From Niastella sp. OAS944 (GTDB lineage Bacteria > Bacteroidota > Bacteroidia > Chitinophagales > Chitinophagaceae): a DNA stretch of 64,000 nt. The notes below the pieces were generated by a model, which worked only from the letters and a program-made list of their open reading frames with translations, searched no databases and had not been told where the DNA came from. Of the stretch, positions 1 to 8,255 are shown in pieces. Position 1 is the stretch's first letter; every line of letters begins with the position of its first letter. The position numbers were made by a program, and so were the translations under genes. The stretch is taken from the NCBI GenBank assembly GCA_024809215.1, contig JANUBW010000003.1:434001-498000 (forward strand), given 5' to 3'.

Positions 1-102
1 AACCAACACTACGTCAATACCAGCTTGTTCTTGAATTTCCGATTGAGCACGCGTAATTACTAGACTTACGATTGATAGCTCTTTTCTTGTGAGTATATTC
101 AT
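1..102 (-). CDS. Hypothetical protein, partial (N-terminal end only)
   Basis: The reading frame starts with an ATG at 102 and runs off the left edge, so only 34 codons (MNILTRKELSIVSLVIT...) are visible. Its start overlaps the stop of the next gene upstream in an ATGA arrangement (99-102), which argues for translational coupling and a real gene. No family is recognised. It belongs to the short leftward operon facing the S24 repressor and could be an early gene of a mobile element, but nothing visible proves that. Confidence 0.45.
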   Translation of the reverse strand, partial: MNILTRKELSIVSLVITRAQSEIQEQAGIDVVLV

Positions 103-497
103 AACACTTCCGATTTTATTATTTCGCTAATCATTTTTTTATATCCGTTGCTCATAATTAATCCTACCGGCGAACACTCATCGGCTAATACGCGTGCATC
201 GTGCCAATTACGATACAGCCTCCTTTTCTCTTCTATAGAAAGTTTGTCACATTTCACCAGGGTGCCGGCAAGAACATAATCTCTGTCGAGCCATTCGTAC
301 TTCCACCATTTCCAATAAAGGCGATGGAGTAACACTTCATCAATAGCCACAGGATCTTTTGATATATAATATTGCAAATACAAACAGCCACATTGAAACT
401 GAAATTCTCCATACTGCAGCTCGTCCCACTTGAGTAAATGGCATATCTGCGCTTTGAGATGGGGAGCCAGATCATTCTGTATAAATAAATGGATCAT
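99..497 (-). CDS. Hypothetical protein, 132 aa
   Basis: I do not recognise this protein. It is rich in tryptophan and tyrosine in the middle (LYWKWWKYEWLDRDY around residues 60-74) and has no signal peptide or membrane segment, so it is probably a small cytoplasmic protein. It sits between a regulator-like small gene (511-753) and a partial gene with which it shares an ATGA overlap. All three run away from the S24 repressor and probably form one operon under its control. A phage or integrative-element origin is possible by position only. Confidence 0.55.
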   Translation of the reverse strand: MIHLFIQNDLAPHLKAQICHLLKWDELQYGEFQFQCGCLYLQYYISKDPVAIDEVLLHRLYWKWWKYEWLDRDYVLAGTLVKCDKLSIEEKRRLYRNWHDARVLADECSPVGLIMSNGYKKMISEIIKSEVL

Positions 498-510
498 GAT
501 CAGGCAGCTT

Positions 511-753
511 TCATGCTTCAGGATTCAGGTCTTGTTTAAAAGGCACAACATCTTTTGCAGCCCTTAATAACATGTTATCGTTCTCAATTATGTGCATGTA
601 GGTTGCCAGAATTTGCTCATTTTCTCGATCACCTCTGACCACTTTTCTGACATGATCGGCCGTAACACCGTGAATTTCTGCCACCAAAGCAGCCACATCG
701 CGCCGCCGGAGCATTGATTCCTCGATTTTTTGCCTACTTTTAGCCTCATGCAT
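511..753 (-). CDS. Small hypothetical protein (possible DNA-binding), divergent from S24 repressor
   Basis: The frame is open up to an ATG at 792, but that codon lies upstream of a good -7 element (TATATTTG, 777-784 on the minus strand). I therefore choose the ATG at 753, which gives 80 residues starting MHEAKSRQK. The stretch RRRDVAALVAEIHGVTADHVRKVV resembles a helix-turn-helix recognition unit, which suggests a Cro-like small regulator, but the similarity is weak. It is the first gene of the leftward operon opposite the LexA-like repressor, the position of an antirepressor or early regulator in phage-type switches. Confidence 0.5.
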   Translation of the reverse strand: MHEAKSRQKIEESMLRRRDVAALVAEIHGVTADHVRKVVRGDRENEQILATYMHIIENDNMLLRAAKDVVPFKQDLNPEA

Positions 754-757
754 ATTT

Positions 758-808
758 GTATCGTTTTTCGATACAGCAAATATACGCCTCATTTTTTGAC
801 ATTACCAA
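758..808 (-). promoter_or_regulatory. Divergent promoter with operator-like palindrome
   Basis: On the minus strand a TTG (806-808) is followed after 21 bp by TATATTTG (777-784), a full match to the Bacteroidota -7 consensus TAnnTTTG. Just downstream lies a perfect inverted repeat GTATCG-TTTTT-CGATAC (758-774), which would cover the transcription start of the leftward genes. A second pair, CCTCA (787-791) and TGAGG (813-817), flanks the -33 region. The facing XRE-S24 repressor is the obvious candidate ligand; this is inference. Confidence 0.55.
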
Positions 809-833
809 TTTTTGAGGCAGAAAATTTTACTTT

Positions 834-1742
834 ATGCCAACTTTTTTTGCATCGAACCTTTCTTTTTTAAGAAAAAAGAAAGGACTGACACAAGCAGAAG
901 TGGCTACAGCACTGGGTTTGAAGCGAAATACCTTTTCGAATTACGAAACAACCCATTCTGAGCCTGACTTGAACACATTAGAAAAAATTGCCTCATTTTT
1001 CGACATCTCAATGGATGAGCTTATCAGCCTCGATTTGTCGAAAGAAAGCCTTGTCGAATTAAAAGGCGGAAATGATGAGAAAAATGACGATCGTGACAAA
1101 AAAAATGGCGCGGTTGGGGGCAATGTGACTTCCGTGGTGCGGCAGTATCAACCGCCTGTAGATGACGACCTGCCGGTTTCTGTGGTGGGCAGCACCTTAT
1201 ACCCCTATCGGCGTTTTCAAGCCCCAAAAATTGTCACGATCGATAGCCAGGGCGAAGAGAATATAATATATGTACCGGTGAAAGCAAGGGCTGGTTACAT
1301 GCTGGGGTATGGCGATCCGCAATTTATTCAATCGTTATCGGCTTACCGGCTGCCTGGTTATACCAACGGCACTTACCGCATATTTGAAGTAGAAGGCCAC
1401 TCCATGTTCCCCACGTTGCAGGATGCCGACCGTGTTATTGCCCGCTGGGCCGACATTTCGGAAGTTCGTGATGATCGCGTATATGTATTGGTTACCCGCA
1501 CACAGGGTGTATTGATAAAACGTCTTATTAACCGCCACCACGAAGGGAAGATCATTGTAAAAAGCGATAACAACCACGCCGGTGAATTTCCCACCATAGT
1601 TATGGATATGGATGAAGTGGCTGAAATATGGTATGTGGTTGAACGTTGGACAAGACAACTTCCGGGCCCCGGTGAAATTTACAAACGCCTGGTAAATATA
1701 GAAGCTGAACTGGCCATGCTGAAACAAAAGATGGGAGAATAG
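834..1742 (+). CDS. XRE-family transcriptional repressor with S24 (LexA/CI-like) autopeptidase domain
   Basis: Residues 8-62 form a helix-turn-helix of the XRE type (KKKGLTQAEVATALG...NTFSNYE). Residues 145-275 form an S24 peptidase domain. The visible catalytic residues are Ser190 (EGHSMFP) and Lys229 (GVLIKR), with a candidate Ala153-Gly154 cleavage bond in KARAGY. The spacing (37 and 39 residues) is close to that of E. coli LexA (35 and 37), so damage-induced self-cleavage is plausible. A charged, flexible linker lies between the domains (about 75-115). The protein probably represses the divergent operon at 1-753. Such regulators are common in Bacteroidota chromosomes as well as in prophages. 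Confidence 0.9.
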   Translation: MPTFFASNLSFLRKKKGLTQAEVATALGLKRNTFSNYETTHSEPDLNTLEKIASFFDISMDELISLDLSKESLVELKGGNDEKNDDRDKKNGAVGGNVTSVVRQYQPPVDDDLPVSVVGSTLYPYRRFQAPKIVTIDSQGEENIIYVPVKARAGYMLGYGDPQFIQSLSAYRLPGYTNGTYRIFEVEGHSMFPTLQDADRVIARWADISEVRDDRVYVLVTRTQGVLIKRLINRHHEGKIIVKSDNNHAGEFPTIVMDMDEVAEIWYVVERWTRQLPGPGEIYKRLVNIEAELAMLKQKMGE

Positions 1743-1794
1743 ACTGGCGTCTTTTCTCCCAACTGATTATTTCATGTGCATTTCTCTTGCGTTG

Positions 1795-4128
1795 TTACTC
1801 ACTTCTTAGCGCATTCACGGGATTGGCTATCGCCGTTTTAATTGTTTGAAAACTGATTGTAGCGATTGCAATGACTATAGCAATAATACCCGTTACCGGC
1901 AGTATCCACCAGCTTATTGTTGTTCTGTAACTGAACTGCTGTAAAAAGTAATTCATAAACAGCCAGGCCAGCGGCGAAGCAATGAGCACCGAAATGCCTA
2001 CAAGCTTTACAAATTCTTTCGCCAGCAACCTAGTTATCTTAGCAACACTGGCGCCCAGCACTTTTCTTATACCAACTTCACGCCTTCTCATTTCAACCAT
2101 GTAGGCGGTAAGTCCCAACAATCCCATACTGGCAATAAATATGGCTATCAATGTAAAGGAGTTTATTAAATTGGATGCATTCTTCCGTTGCTGAAAAGTA
2201 CGGGCCACATCCTCATCGGCAAATTGCAGGTCGGTAATATAACCGGGGTTATTCTTTTTTAATATTTCTTCGACTTTGCTGATACCCTGCAACGATATGC
2301 TGCTGGTTTGCATTCTTATATTGATCGTTCCATCATCTGTACCATATCTTATCATTACGGGTTTAGATAATTCACCTGGCGAGCTTTGATAAAAATCCTT
2401 TACAACGCCAATGATATTCCAGGTATGGTTATCTTCCTTTATGGTTTGCCCAACGGGATTGGCAAAACCTAATTCCTTAGCAGCGCTTTCATTTATAACG
2501 CAGGATTTTTTATCGGATTTATAATTATAATAGTCTATATCCCGGCCGGCCAGTAAAGTAAGTCCATTCGTTTTTACAAAACCGCCAATGGAAGTAAACA
2601 AACCAAATGAAACATATTTATTATCGTCCCTGCCATTCCATTCCAAACCACTTATACCGCCGCCAGACCTTGTTATTGCCGAATTGCTTTTACAAATAGA
2701 TGTTACCAAACCGGTACTCATTAGCTCCTGCTCAACGGCTTCAAAGTTTTTTCGCAGATCATTTGTCATTGACTGAAAGATCAATCCATCTTTTCCAAAT
2801 CCCATTTCCCGGTTTTCGGTAAAACTGGCCTGTTTGCGAAAAAGGATCGCAAAGTTCATAAGGAATATGGCCAGCACAAACTGAACCACTACCAATATAC
2901 GCCGTGGTGTTATCAACGACGCCTTATTGCTGAATACGCCTTTTAATACCTTAACCGGTTTAAATGACGACAAATAAAAAGCAGGATAACTGCCCGCCAG
3001 TATTCCGGTAAACAAAATAAACGTCAGCGTCGACAACCAGAAAGCCGGTAAATGCCAGGGAATATCTATTCTAACTTTAGCCATGGCGCTGAATGTGGGC
3101 CAAACCAGCTGAACAATGAGTAAACTTACGCAACCTGCAATAAAAGCCAGTAAGGTTGATTCTGTTATAAACTGTACTATCAGCGATTTCTTTACCGCGC
3201 CCATTATCTTTCTAACGCCTACTTCTTTTCCTCGTTTTCCACTGTGTGCCGTGCTAAGGTTCATAAAGTTTATACAGCCTATTAAAAGCATTATTGCAGC
3301 CAGTACACTCAGGAAATATATTTCGGATTGAGTTTTCGGTTTTCCCTTTTCATCAAACGAACCCTGCAAATGCATTTTTGCTACAGGATGTAAAAACACC
3401 TGGGAATGTTGTTCATTTTTACTGTGCCTGCTAATAATATCAGCTATCTGTTTATCAATAGTACCTGCTTCTTCTGCCTTATTCAACTCAACAAAAGTGT
3501 TTGCAAAATAAATATCCCATTTATCGTTATTATCTTCCCAGGGTAACAGATATTCAAACTTCAGCGAACTGTTCATTGGAATATCTTTAAGCACCCCAGA
3601 TACAGTAACGTCGCGGGTATTATCCAAACGGATCACTTTATTCAAAGGATCTTCCTCACCAAAGATCTTTTTTGCCAGCTTTTCAGTAATAACAATTGCA
3701 TGCTTGTCATTCAACGCTGCCTGTTTGCTCCCCGCCAATAAAGGAAAACTAAACATGTTCAGGAAAGGCGCATCGGCATAATAACCATTAGCCTGTAGCA
3801 TTTTATCTTTATATCCCACCTGCTTTCCTGTGCTGGCAATGCGGGCCATCTGTTTTATTCCCGGAAATTCCTTTTGCATGGCCGGTCCCAGTGGCGCCTG
3901 GCTATGGTCATGACAGATCAGGCGGTCATTTACAGAGGTTTTATTATATACTTTAAAAACCTGGTCTTTCTTCTCATGAAACTGATCGATGCTTATTTCA
4001 TAATAGATATTCAATAAAAGCAAACCAGCGCCGGCCATTCCCAATGCCAGTCCTGTTATATTAATAAAAGAAAGTAATGGGGTTTTAAACAGATTGCGGA
4101 AAGCAGTTTTAAAATAGTTTTTGATCAT
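1795..4128 (-). CDS. ABC transporter permease (FtsX/MacB_PCD type)
   Basis: This 777-residue protein has the layout of Bacteroidota MacB-like permeases: an N-terminal membrane anchor (LLSFINITGLALGMAGAGLLLL), a periplasmic MacB_PCD domain, three membrane helices ending in GKRGKEVGVRKIMGA, a second periplasmic domain, and a final FtsX block with the twin motif MRRREVGIRKVLGAS. It would work with a MacB-type ATPase in export or lipoprotein extraction, but none is encoded next to it. Stand-alone permeases of this kind occur in many copies in Chitinophagaceae. The substrate is unknown. Confidence 0.9.
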   Translation of the reverse strand: MIKNYFKTAFRNLFKTPLLSFINITGLALGMAGAGLLLLNIYYEISIDQFHEKKDQVFKVYNKTSVNDRLICHDHSQAPLGPAMQKEFPGIKQMARIASTGKQVGYKDKMLQANGYYADAPFLNMFSFPLLAGSKQAALNDKHAIVITEKLAKKIFGEEDPLNKVIRLDNTRDVTVSGVLKDIPMNSSLKFEYLLPWEDNNDKWDIYFANTFVELNKAEEAGTIDKQIADIISRHSKNEQHSQVFLHPVAKMHLQGSFDEKGKPKTQSEIYFLSVLAAIMLLIGCINFMNLSTAHSGKRGKEVGVRKIMGAVKKSLIVQFITESTLLAFIAGCVSLLIVQLVWPTFSAMAKVRIDIPWHLPAFWLSTLTFILFTGILAGSYPAFYLSSFKPVKVLKGVFSNKASLITPRRILVVVQFVLAIFLMNFAILFRKQASFTENREMGFGKDGLIFQSMTNDLRKNFEAVEQELMSTGLVTSICKSNSAITRSGGGISGLEWNGRDDNKYVSFGLFTSIGGFVKTNGLTLLAGRDIDYYNYKSDKKSCVINESAAKELGFANPVGQTIKEDNHTWNIIGVVKDFYQSSPGELSKPVMIRYGTDDGTINIRMQTSSISLQGISKVEEILKKNNPGYITDLQFADEDVARTFQQRKNASNLINSFTLIAIFIASMGLLGLTAYMVEMRRREVGIRKVLGASVAKITRLLAKEFVKLVGISVLIASPLAWLFMNYFLQQFSYRTTISWWILPVTGIIAIVIAIATISFQTIKTAIANPVNALRSE

Positions 4129-4407
4129 ATGCTCCTTTTATGGCGCCTGCGGCAAAAGATGCCAACCTAAAAAATGCCAGTTTTTTACACGCTATAACCC
4201 AACAACTTATAGTTAGACTGGTTTATGCTTGTGTACGCTAATGTTACAGTCAGTGTTCATTTTTAAAGGAATAATACAAAAGCAGGAGGCAGGAAATGCA
4301 TTTTATGTTTCGTGAATACCAAACAAGACAACTTCGCAGTCCAGGTAAAATAAGAGATGGGAACAGAAGCTTTCTTTAAAAAAAATTAAATTTTTTTTTA
4401 TAATATC

Positions 4408-4450
4408 TGGCACCTTCCAGGCTTAACCGCACAAGGTGCCACTTTTTTTT
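4408..4450 (+). terminator. Rho-independent terminator-like hairpin without an upstream gene
   Basis: A 9-bp stem TGGCACCTT (4408-4416) and AAGGTGCCA (4433-4441) is followed by CT8. The T run is only on the plus-strand side. No plus-strand gene precedes it within the gap, so it may end a small non-coding RNA starting between 4140 and 4400, or be a relic. Confidence 0.5.
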
Positions 4451-4469
4451 GGTAATAGCAAGCCCAACG

Positions 4470-4530
4470 AATAAGTGTGCAGTTTAAGCAATAAGTGTGT
4501 TGTTTTAGGCAATAACCGTGCACCGTAACC
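4470..4530. repeat. Three imperfect 20-21-bp tandem repeats
   Basis: Units start AATAAGTGTG (4470), AATAAGTGTG (4490) and AATAACCGTG (4511), with related tails CAGTTTAAGC, TTGTTTTAGGC and CACCGTAACC. Two-helical-turn spacing about 140 bp upstream of the lipoprotein start would suit a regulator-binding array. Confidence 0.5.
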
Positions 4531-4669
4531 TGAATGCATTTATAGTTCGCAGGTATAAAAAACAGCGAAAATGCACCGTGTATACTATACAGTAACAATC
4601 CACGCTAAAAAACCACAACAATAAAGGTTACACTAACCCGTTTCTTAGTCCACAAACCTAAAAAAAGTT

Positions 4670-5152
4670 ATGAAAACCAAAAACCGCCAGTTCCTGGCAA
4701 TGTCTGCTGTTGTAGCCCTTACTTTATCAATTGTAGTAACCAGCTGTAAAAAAGATAAAGACGACAGCCCTAAACCATTAAGTGCAACCATAGACGGCAC
4801 AACCTATGATTTTTCAGGAGTAACAGCCGTTGCTGCTAACGGTGGTATCCATATTGAAGGCGACCTGACCAAGGATTCATCATACTTTATAGTTTCAGTA
4901 CCGGATACCCTTAAAGTTAATACGGCGTATGATTTTGACGATGTAGATATTGCCTTTTCTGACAATAAGAGAAATGCTATGTTTATGGACTTTGCTTACA
5001 ATGCGCACGGCACATTAAAACTTACCAACTTTGACAAATCAGGTAAAAAAATTGCCGGCACTTTCAGCGGTGTACTTTATAGCTGGTCAAATGCAAAAGA
5101 CAGCACGGTTATCACTAATGGCCAGTTCAACGCCACATACATTTCACAATAA
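4670..5152 (+). CDS. Small secreted lipoprotein (DUF6252-like)
   Basis: The first 25 residues form a lipoprotein signal with lipobox VVTSC and the KKDKD tail typical of Bacteroidota surface or periplasmic lipoproteins. The rest is a 130-residue beta-rich domain starting PLSATIDGTTYDF, a pattern seen in DUF6252-like proteins, where a metal- or ligand-binding role is only guessed. It is followed by a strong bidirectional terminator and is probably monocistronic. Function is unknown. Confidence 0.8.
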   Translation: MKTKNRQFLAMSAVVALTLSIVVTSCKKDKDDSPKPLSATIDGTTYDFSGVTAVAANGGIHIEGDLTKDSSYFIVSVPDTLKVNTAYDFDDVDIAFSDNKRNAMFMDFAYNAHGTLKLTNFDKSGKKIAGTFSGVLYSWSNAKDSTVITNGQFNATYISQ

Positions 5153-5176
5153 GAAACCAATTACCCGATAGTAATA

Positions 5177-5227
5177 TATAAAAACAAGAGAGTCCCGCCT
5201 TGAAGGCGGGACTCTCTTGTTTTTATA
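5177..5227. terminator. Bidirectional terminator between convergent genes
   Basis: A perfect 24-bp stem (5177-5200 with 5204-5227, loop TGA) has A-rich and T-rich flanks, so it works in both directions. It ends the lipoprotein gene on one strand and the GH30 operon on the other. Confidence 0.95.
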
Positions 5228-5239
5228 GCGATCAGTGTA

Positions 5240-6688
5240 TTACTCAATAACCAGCGTTGTAATTGAATGGGGCAAACTATTAACAGCAGCAGCACTGCCC
5301 TGTAACCACAAATTATATTCTACCGCATCGTTCGACAGGTTTAACACTACTACTATCAACTTACCATCAGGATTTATAAATGCCGTTGCAGACAGTTTAT
5401 CGCGGCTCGAGGCCGTACCAATACGGTTGGCGCCGGCTTTTACAAACTTTGAAAAATGCCCCAGGTAATAATAGGCATTTGTGTAAATCAACTTACCTGT
5501 TTTTGTATCGGCATGTACCGGCGCAAAACAAAAGTTACCAACATGGTTTGGTCCACCGTTCTCATCGAGCAGAATATTCCAGTCGGTCCAGGCAACGGTA
5601 CCACTGTTGAAATCATTCACCAGTGAAAAGCCATAACGCTCGCCAATTGACCATTCGTTGATGCGGTTCAAATCAAACTTCTCAACACAGCCTTCTGTAA
5701 ACACAAGGTTCTTATCGGGAAACGTTTCATGCACTCTTCTCAGGTTCTCAAATTGCATAGCGCTTCCGGTCCAGGTTTCGTACCAGTGAAAACCAATACC
5801 CCAAACATATTTGGCAGCGGCAGCATCATTTAAAATAGTTGTTGCCCGCTGGTACAACAGATCGCGGTTATGGTCCCACGCAATCAGCTTTTTACTGCCC
5901 AGGCCCTGTTGTTGTAATGTAGGCCCTAAATACTTCTTTATGAAATCGCGCTCTTCTTCAGCAGTAAAGATGCACGATTCCCAGCGTTGTTTGGCCATGG
6001 GCTCGTTTTGTACGGTTAGTCCCCACACAGGAATGCCTTTGGCTTCATAGGCTTTAATGTACTTTACAAAATAATTGGCCCAGCTTTGTTTAAATTCCTC
6101 TTTCAATTTTCCGCCCTGCAACATGTTGTTGTTGTCTTTCATAAAGGCGGGTGGGCTCCATGGACTAACAAATAATGGTGTTTTTCTTCCGGCGGTAGCA
6201 ATGGCCCTTTTGATCATTGGTATACGATACTTCTCATCATGCGCAATATTGAACGTTTTCAGCGCGGCATCGTTCTCGGCAATATACGTGTACGTATCGC
6301 TTGAGAAATCGCAGCTGTTAATATTCGTACGCACCAGTGAGTAACCGATCCCTTTTTCCGGATTGTAATAAGCATTTATCAATTCATCCTGTGTGGCAGC
6401 AGGCAACTTTGCAAATGTTTCGGCGCTGGCGTCGGTAATGGCGCCGCCTATACCTGTTATGGTTTGAAATTTTCGCGTTGCATCAATAAATACGCAGGGC
6501 TGAGTCTCCAGGGGCTGGCCATACGGAGTAAGGGTTAGGGTGTTTGTTTTTGAAAGCCGGTAATCAGTTTTATCGGCAGTGGTGTAAACGGTAACGGTTT
6601 TATAGTTTTTCTTAGTGCCGGTTTGTTGCGCCTTCACAACAGCTGCTTGGGTAACAAGAATTAAAAACGGGACAGCAATTTTCTTCAT
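5240..6688 (-). CDS. Glycoside hydrolase family 30 (glucosylceramidase / beta-1,6-glucanase type), secreted
   Basis: From the ATG at 6688 the protein has a signal peptide (MKKIAVPFLILV...VKAQ) and a full GH30 domain. The acid/base Glu lies in TVQNEP (about residue 229) and the nucleophile Glu in VFTEGC (about 332), with the family motif PWSPPAFMK between. An in-frame ATG at 6712 would overlap the upstream gene and spoil the signal peptide, so it is rejected. It follows a second GH30 gene after a 17-bp gap and is probably co-transcribed. GH30 enzymes of Bacteroidota cleave beta-1,6-glucan, beta-glucosides or xylan; the subfamily cannot be fixed by eye. Confidence 0.9.
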   Translation of the reverse strand: MKKIAVPFLILVTQAAVVKAQQTGTKKNYKTVTVYTTADKTDYRLSKTNTLTLTPYGQPLETQPCVFIDATRKFQTITGIGGAITDASAETFAKLPAATQDELINAYYNPEKGIGYSLVRTNINSCDFSSDTYTYIAENDAALKTFNIAHDEKYRIPMIKRAIATAGRKTPLFVSPWSPPAFMKDNNNMLQGGKLKEEFKQSWANYFVKYIKAYEAKGIPVWGLTVQNEPMAKQRWESCIFTAEEERDFIKKYLGPTLQQQGLGSKKLIAWDHNRDLLYQRATTILNDAAAAKYVWGIGFHWYETWTGSAMQFENLRRVHETFPDKNLVFTEGCVEKFDLNRINEWSIGERYGFSLVNDFNSGTVAWTDWNILLDENGGPNHVGNFCFAPVHADTKTGKLIYTNAYYYLGHFSKFVKAGANRIGTASSRDKLSATAFINPDGKLIVVVLNLSNDAVEYNLWLQGSAAAVNSLPHSITTLVIE

Positions 6689-6705
6689 TATAATTATTTT
6701 TCTAT

Positions 6706-8160
6706 TTACCATACATAGGTTCCTACAGCGCCTCCTTTCAATAGTGAGGTAACCATACTGCCATTGAACTTTATGTTGAATGATTCGGTATTTGTTCCTT
6801 TATTCAGCACGATCAACACTTTTTTACCCTCAGGATTTTTGAATGCCACCGTTGCCAGTGAACCGGCATTGGTAGAACCTATACGTACCGAACCGGGACG
6901 AACAAATTTGCTGGCATGCGCAATTATGTAATACGATACATTTCTACTTACATTGGAGCTAATGGTGAGCGCCCCTAAACAGGAAGTGCAACCGCCGGTA
7001 GTATGTGGTTTGTAGCTGGCATCTGCCGCCAGGTTCCATTCCAGCACATTACGGCTCCAGTTACGGGTGGCGCCAATGATCAGGTTCTCCACATGCCATT
7101 TCAAATCGCCGGCAAAATCGCCGGGGCCACCCACCCATTGTTCAGTAAAATAAACATGCTTGTCGGGGTGCGCACTATGTACCGTACTAAGCGCCGAAAT
7201 ACTGCCGCCGTACAAGTGAAAGGCCGAGCCATTGACAAAAGGTTTGGCCGCTGCATCGTTCAATATTGCCAGCGGATATTCAGGCTTATCGGCATTATGA
7301 TCGTAAGTAATTATTTTGGTGTTAATGCCGGCGCTTGCAAAGGCTGGTCCCAGGTTATTTTTAATAAACGAAGCCTGCTCCGTTGCCTGCATTACCATGC
7401 TTGGGTTATTGCCACCATGCAGCGGTTCATTCTGCGGGGTAATGGCGTCGATGGTTATACCTTCGGCCTTCATTGCCTGTATATACTTTACAAAGTAATT
7501 GGCGTAAGCTGCGTAATATTCGGGTTTCAGACTACCGCCTTTAAAGCTGCCGTTGGTCTTCATCCATACCGGGGCCGACCAGGGCGATCCCAGGATCTTT
7601 ATTGAAGGGTTTAGTGCAACGATCTTTTTCAGAATGGGTATCAGGTCCTGCTTTTCTTTGTTGAGGGTGAAATGCGTTAGATTAACATCGGTTTCGCCAG
7701 CAGGCATGTCGTCATAGGAGAAGGTAGAATCACTAAGGTCAGAGGCGCCGATACTGATGCGCAAATAACTTACGCCTATGTTTGTACTGTCCCACAAAAA
7801 AAGCTCTTTCAATAGGTGATCACGTGTAATGGCCGGCAACGAATTCAACAGGGTAGCGCTGCCGCCTGTTAATGTATACCCGAAGCCATCAATCGTTTGA
7901 AAAATTTGGGCGGAGTCTACTTCAATAGTTGTGCTTGCAGTGCCCGTACCTGAAAACACCAGCACATCATTCGATTTTCTAAAAAGCAAAGTTTTGTCGC
8001 CATTGGTTACATACAAACTTACAGCGGTGGTAGCTTTTGGCGGGTCTGGGTCGGGGGTAAGAGGTGGATTTTCGGCATCATTGCTCCTTTTGCAACCGCC
8101 GGCGAGCATTAGCCATACCAACCAGAATCCTACATTAAAACACATATTAGCGCAAGTCAA
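6706..8160 (-). CDS. Glycoside hydrolase family 30, surface lipoprotein
   Basis: The N-terminus is a lipoprotein signal with lipobox LAGGC (Cys23), followed by an acidic proline-rich linker typical of surface-exposed lipoproteins. The GH30 domain carries TPQNEPLH (acid/base Glu245) and YFTEQW (nucleophile Glu340). It is only distantly similar to its downstream neighbour, so the two likely attack different linkages of the same glycan. Its promoter region has a -7-like element (8188-8195) and a 22-bp element (8223-8244) that is also present upstream of the GH5 gene. Confidence 0.9.
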   Translation of the reverse strand: MTCANMCFNVGFWLVWLMLAGGCKRSNDAENPPLTPDPDPPKATTAVSLYVTNGDKTLLFRKSNDVLVFSGTGTASTTIEVDSAQIFQTIDGFGYTLTGGSATLLNSLPAITRDHLLKELFLWDSTNIGVSYLRISIGASDLSDSTFSYDDMPAGETDVNLTHFTLNKEKQDLIPILKKIVALNPSIKILGSPWSAPVWMKTNGSFKGGSLKPEYYAAYANYFVKYIQAMKAEGITIDAITPQNEPLHGGNNPSMVMQATEQASFIKNNLGPAFASAGINTKIITYDHNADKPEYPLAILNDAAAKPFVNGSAFHLYGGSISALSTVHSAHPDKHVYFTEQWVGGPGDFAGDLKWHVENLIIGATRNWSRNVLEWNLAADASYKPHTTGGCTSCLGALTISSNVSRNVSYYIIAHASKFVRPGSVRIGSTNAGSLATVAFKNPEGKKVLIVLNKGTNTESFNIKFNGSMVTSLLKGGAVGTYVW

Positions 8161-8187
8161 TTGTTAGTTAATTAAATCAGCATTCTA

Positions 8188-8244
8188 AAAATATACTGTT
8201 GATGTGCCCCGGCCTAAAAAGGCACCACTACATTACCACATCAA
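8188..8244 (-). promoter_or_regulatory. GH30 promoter with shared 22-bp operator-like element
   Basis: On the minus strand a TATATTTT (8188-8195, 7 of 8 in the informative -7 motif) lies 27 bp downstream of the element CACCAC-TA-CATTACCACATCAA (8223-8244, plus-strand reading). The same element, with 20 of 22 positions identical, lies 29 bp upstream of the -7-like element of the GH5 gene. Position near -40 to -60 suggests an activator site. Confidence 0.6.
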
Positions 8245-8255
8245 CTATTGATTTA

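Larger units (their letters stand above)
4129..4669. other. 541-bp intergenic region with tandem repeats and an orphan terminator
   Basis: No convincing coding frame exists here. The region holds a terminator-like hairpin on the plus strand (4408-4450) that does not follow any recognised plus-strand gene, and three imperfect 20-21-bp tandem repeats (4470-4530). It separates the leftward permease gene from the rightward lipoprotein gene and must contain both promoters, but I could not place a clear TAnnTTTG element. Confidence 0.5.

Noticed and set aside
1795-4128. Cell-division protein FtsX
   Set aside because: Two FtsX-type blocks and two MacB_PCD domains in 777 residues fit the MacB-like permease family, not the short FtsX.
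7003-7605. Long open frame on the plus strand
   Set aside because: It is antisense to the GH30 gene with intact catalytic motifs and has no recognisable domain.
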